Source: Candidatus Poseidoniaceae archaeon
GTDB taxonomy: Archaea; Thermoplasmatota; Poseidoniia; Poseidoniales; Poseidoniaceae
Direction of reading: 5' to 3'
Assembly: GCA_013329925.1 (NCBI GenBank)
Contig: DUJK01000126.1
Coordinates: forward strand, 447-5,905
DNA: 5,459 nt
Position 1 is the stretch's first letter. Each line of letters starts with the position of its first letter. The position numbers and the translations under genes are program-made. Shown piece after piece: positions 5,006-5,459 of this stretch. The notes beneath the pieces are model-generated. The model was not told the DNA's origin. It did no database searches and saw nothing but the letters and a program-made list of their open reading frames with translations.

Positions 5006-5459
5006 ATGAAGCATGACATTTTCTTCTCAATCAGCCAAACTCCTGGCGTTGACGGTAAGACTCCGTCTGAGAAAACCATGTTTGCTAATTATTTCCAACA
5101 GCTAAAGCATGCTGACAGTTTAGGATTCGAAGTTGGTTGGATTGCTCAGGCCCATCTATCAACTGAAACTCAAAAGATGAACTCAAGCCCTGTAGTTCCG
5201 CATTGGCAAGGAGAAGTGGGATTATGTACAGATTTCCCACAATTAGCCATGGAGAGTTTCCGGCAAACCGAAAATATTGACATTGGCTCAGCAGTAGTTA
5301 GTATTCTAGCCAGTGGAGGGCCAATTGCCCAAGCTGAACGCATAGCGAATACTGTGCAATTTTTATCAATGCTTGATGAGAAACGTAAATTGCATGTCGG
5401 CTTTAGTGCTGGTAGATTTGAATTTATGGCTAGACCATATGGCATCACCCCGCGCAATC
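5006..5459 (+). CDS. Luciferase-like monooxygenase (LLM class flavin/F420-dependent oxidoreductase), partial
   Basis: The gene runs off the right edge; 151 codons are visible, perhaps under half of the usual 340-420 residues. The visible part has the N-terminal half of a bacterial-luciferase TIM barrel: a first strand at 4-10 (DIFFSIS), a helix ending ADSLGFEVGWIAQAHLS (36-52, where the family usually has a Glu-His-His type motif), NIDIGSAVVSI (90-100), and the family's AERIANTVQFLSMLD (110-124) followed by KLHVGFSAGRFEF (128-140). These enzymes use reduced FMN or F420 to oxidise or reduce small molecules; cofactor and substrate cannot be read from this part. The ATG at 5006 is the only ATG start candidate ahead of the first strand; the open frame upstream has none. 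A GGTG lies 7 nt before it. The gene is 55 bp downstream of the TPR gene, so the two could be co-transcribed. Confidence 0.88.
   Translation, partial: MKHDIFFSISQTPGVDGKTPSEKTMFANYFQQLKHADSLGFEVGWIAQAHLSTETQKMNSSPVVPHWQGEVGLCTDFPQLAMESFRQTENIDIGSAVVSILASGGPIAQAERIANTVQFLSMLDEKRKLHVGFSAGRFEFMARPYGITPRN

Noticed and set aside
5170..5457. Minus-strand open frame of 95 codons
   Set aside because: Antisense to the luciferase-like monooxygenase, which matches its family throughout the visible part.

Overview
The window looks like a piece of a planktonic archaeal genome, most probably Marine Group II (Poseidoniales) or a close relative. Three observations support this. Several gene starts have an A/T-rich TATA-like element about 24-30 nt upstream and no ribosome binding site, which is the pattern of leaderless archaeal transcription. 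The first gene encodes a secreted protein ending in calcium-binding DxDGDG thrombospondin type 3 repeats, which are common in these organisms. The genes are short, densely packed and mostly single-gene units. The assignment is an inference from style and content, because no rRNA or other marker gene is present.

Layout. On the minus strand from the left: the N-terminal part of an exported choice-of-anchor/TSP3-type protein (1-581, running off the left edge), a small very basic protein of unknown function (660-899), and a Cys-type glutathione peroxidase family enzyme (943-1398). A 74-bp divergent promoter region separates the peroxidase from a plus-strand alpha/beta hydrolase (1473-2219), which is followed after 38 bp by an SDR-fold protein (2258-3073). 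The SDR gene ends exactly where a convergent minus-strand gene ends (3074-4039). That gene encodes a membrane-tethered homologue of DNase I. A 77-bp divergent region separates it from a plus-strand TPR-repeat protein (4117-4950). The N-terminal half of a luciferase-like flavin/F420 monooxygenase (5006 onward) runs off the right edge. No gap between genes reaches 100 bp and no stretch of 300 bp lacks a gene.

How the genes relate. There is no obvious single pathway. Peroxidase, alpha/beta hydrolase, SDR-like protein and luciferase-like monooxygenase are all typical of peroxide or small-molecule detoxification and catabolism. Most appear to have their own promoters, so this is a neighbourhood and not a proven operon. 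The two exported proteins face the outside of the cell: the DNase I homologue could scavenge extracellular DNA, and the TSP3 protein could mediate calcium-dependent surface contacts.

The points most worth a second look are the DNase I homologue in an apparent archaeon, with the catalytic set and the structural disulfide preserved plus eleven N-glycosylation sequons; the SDR protein with three of four catalytic tetrad positions replaced; the CxCH motif in the exported protein; and the uncharacterised basic protein with its own clear promoter. I did not see a defence system, mobile element, CRISPR array or RNA gene.
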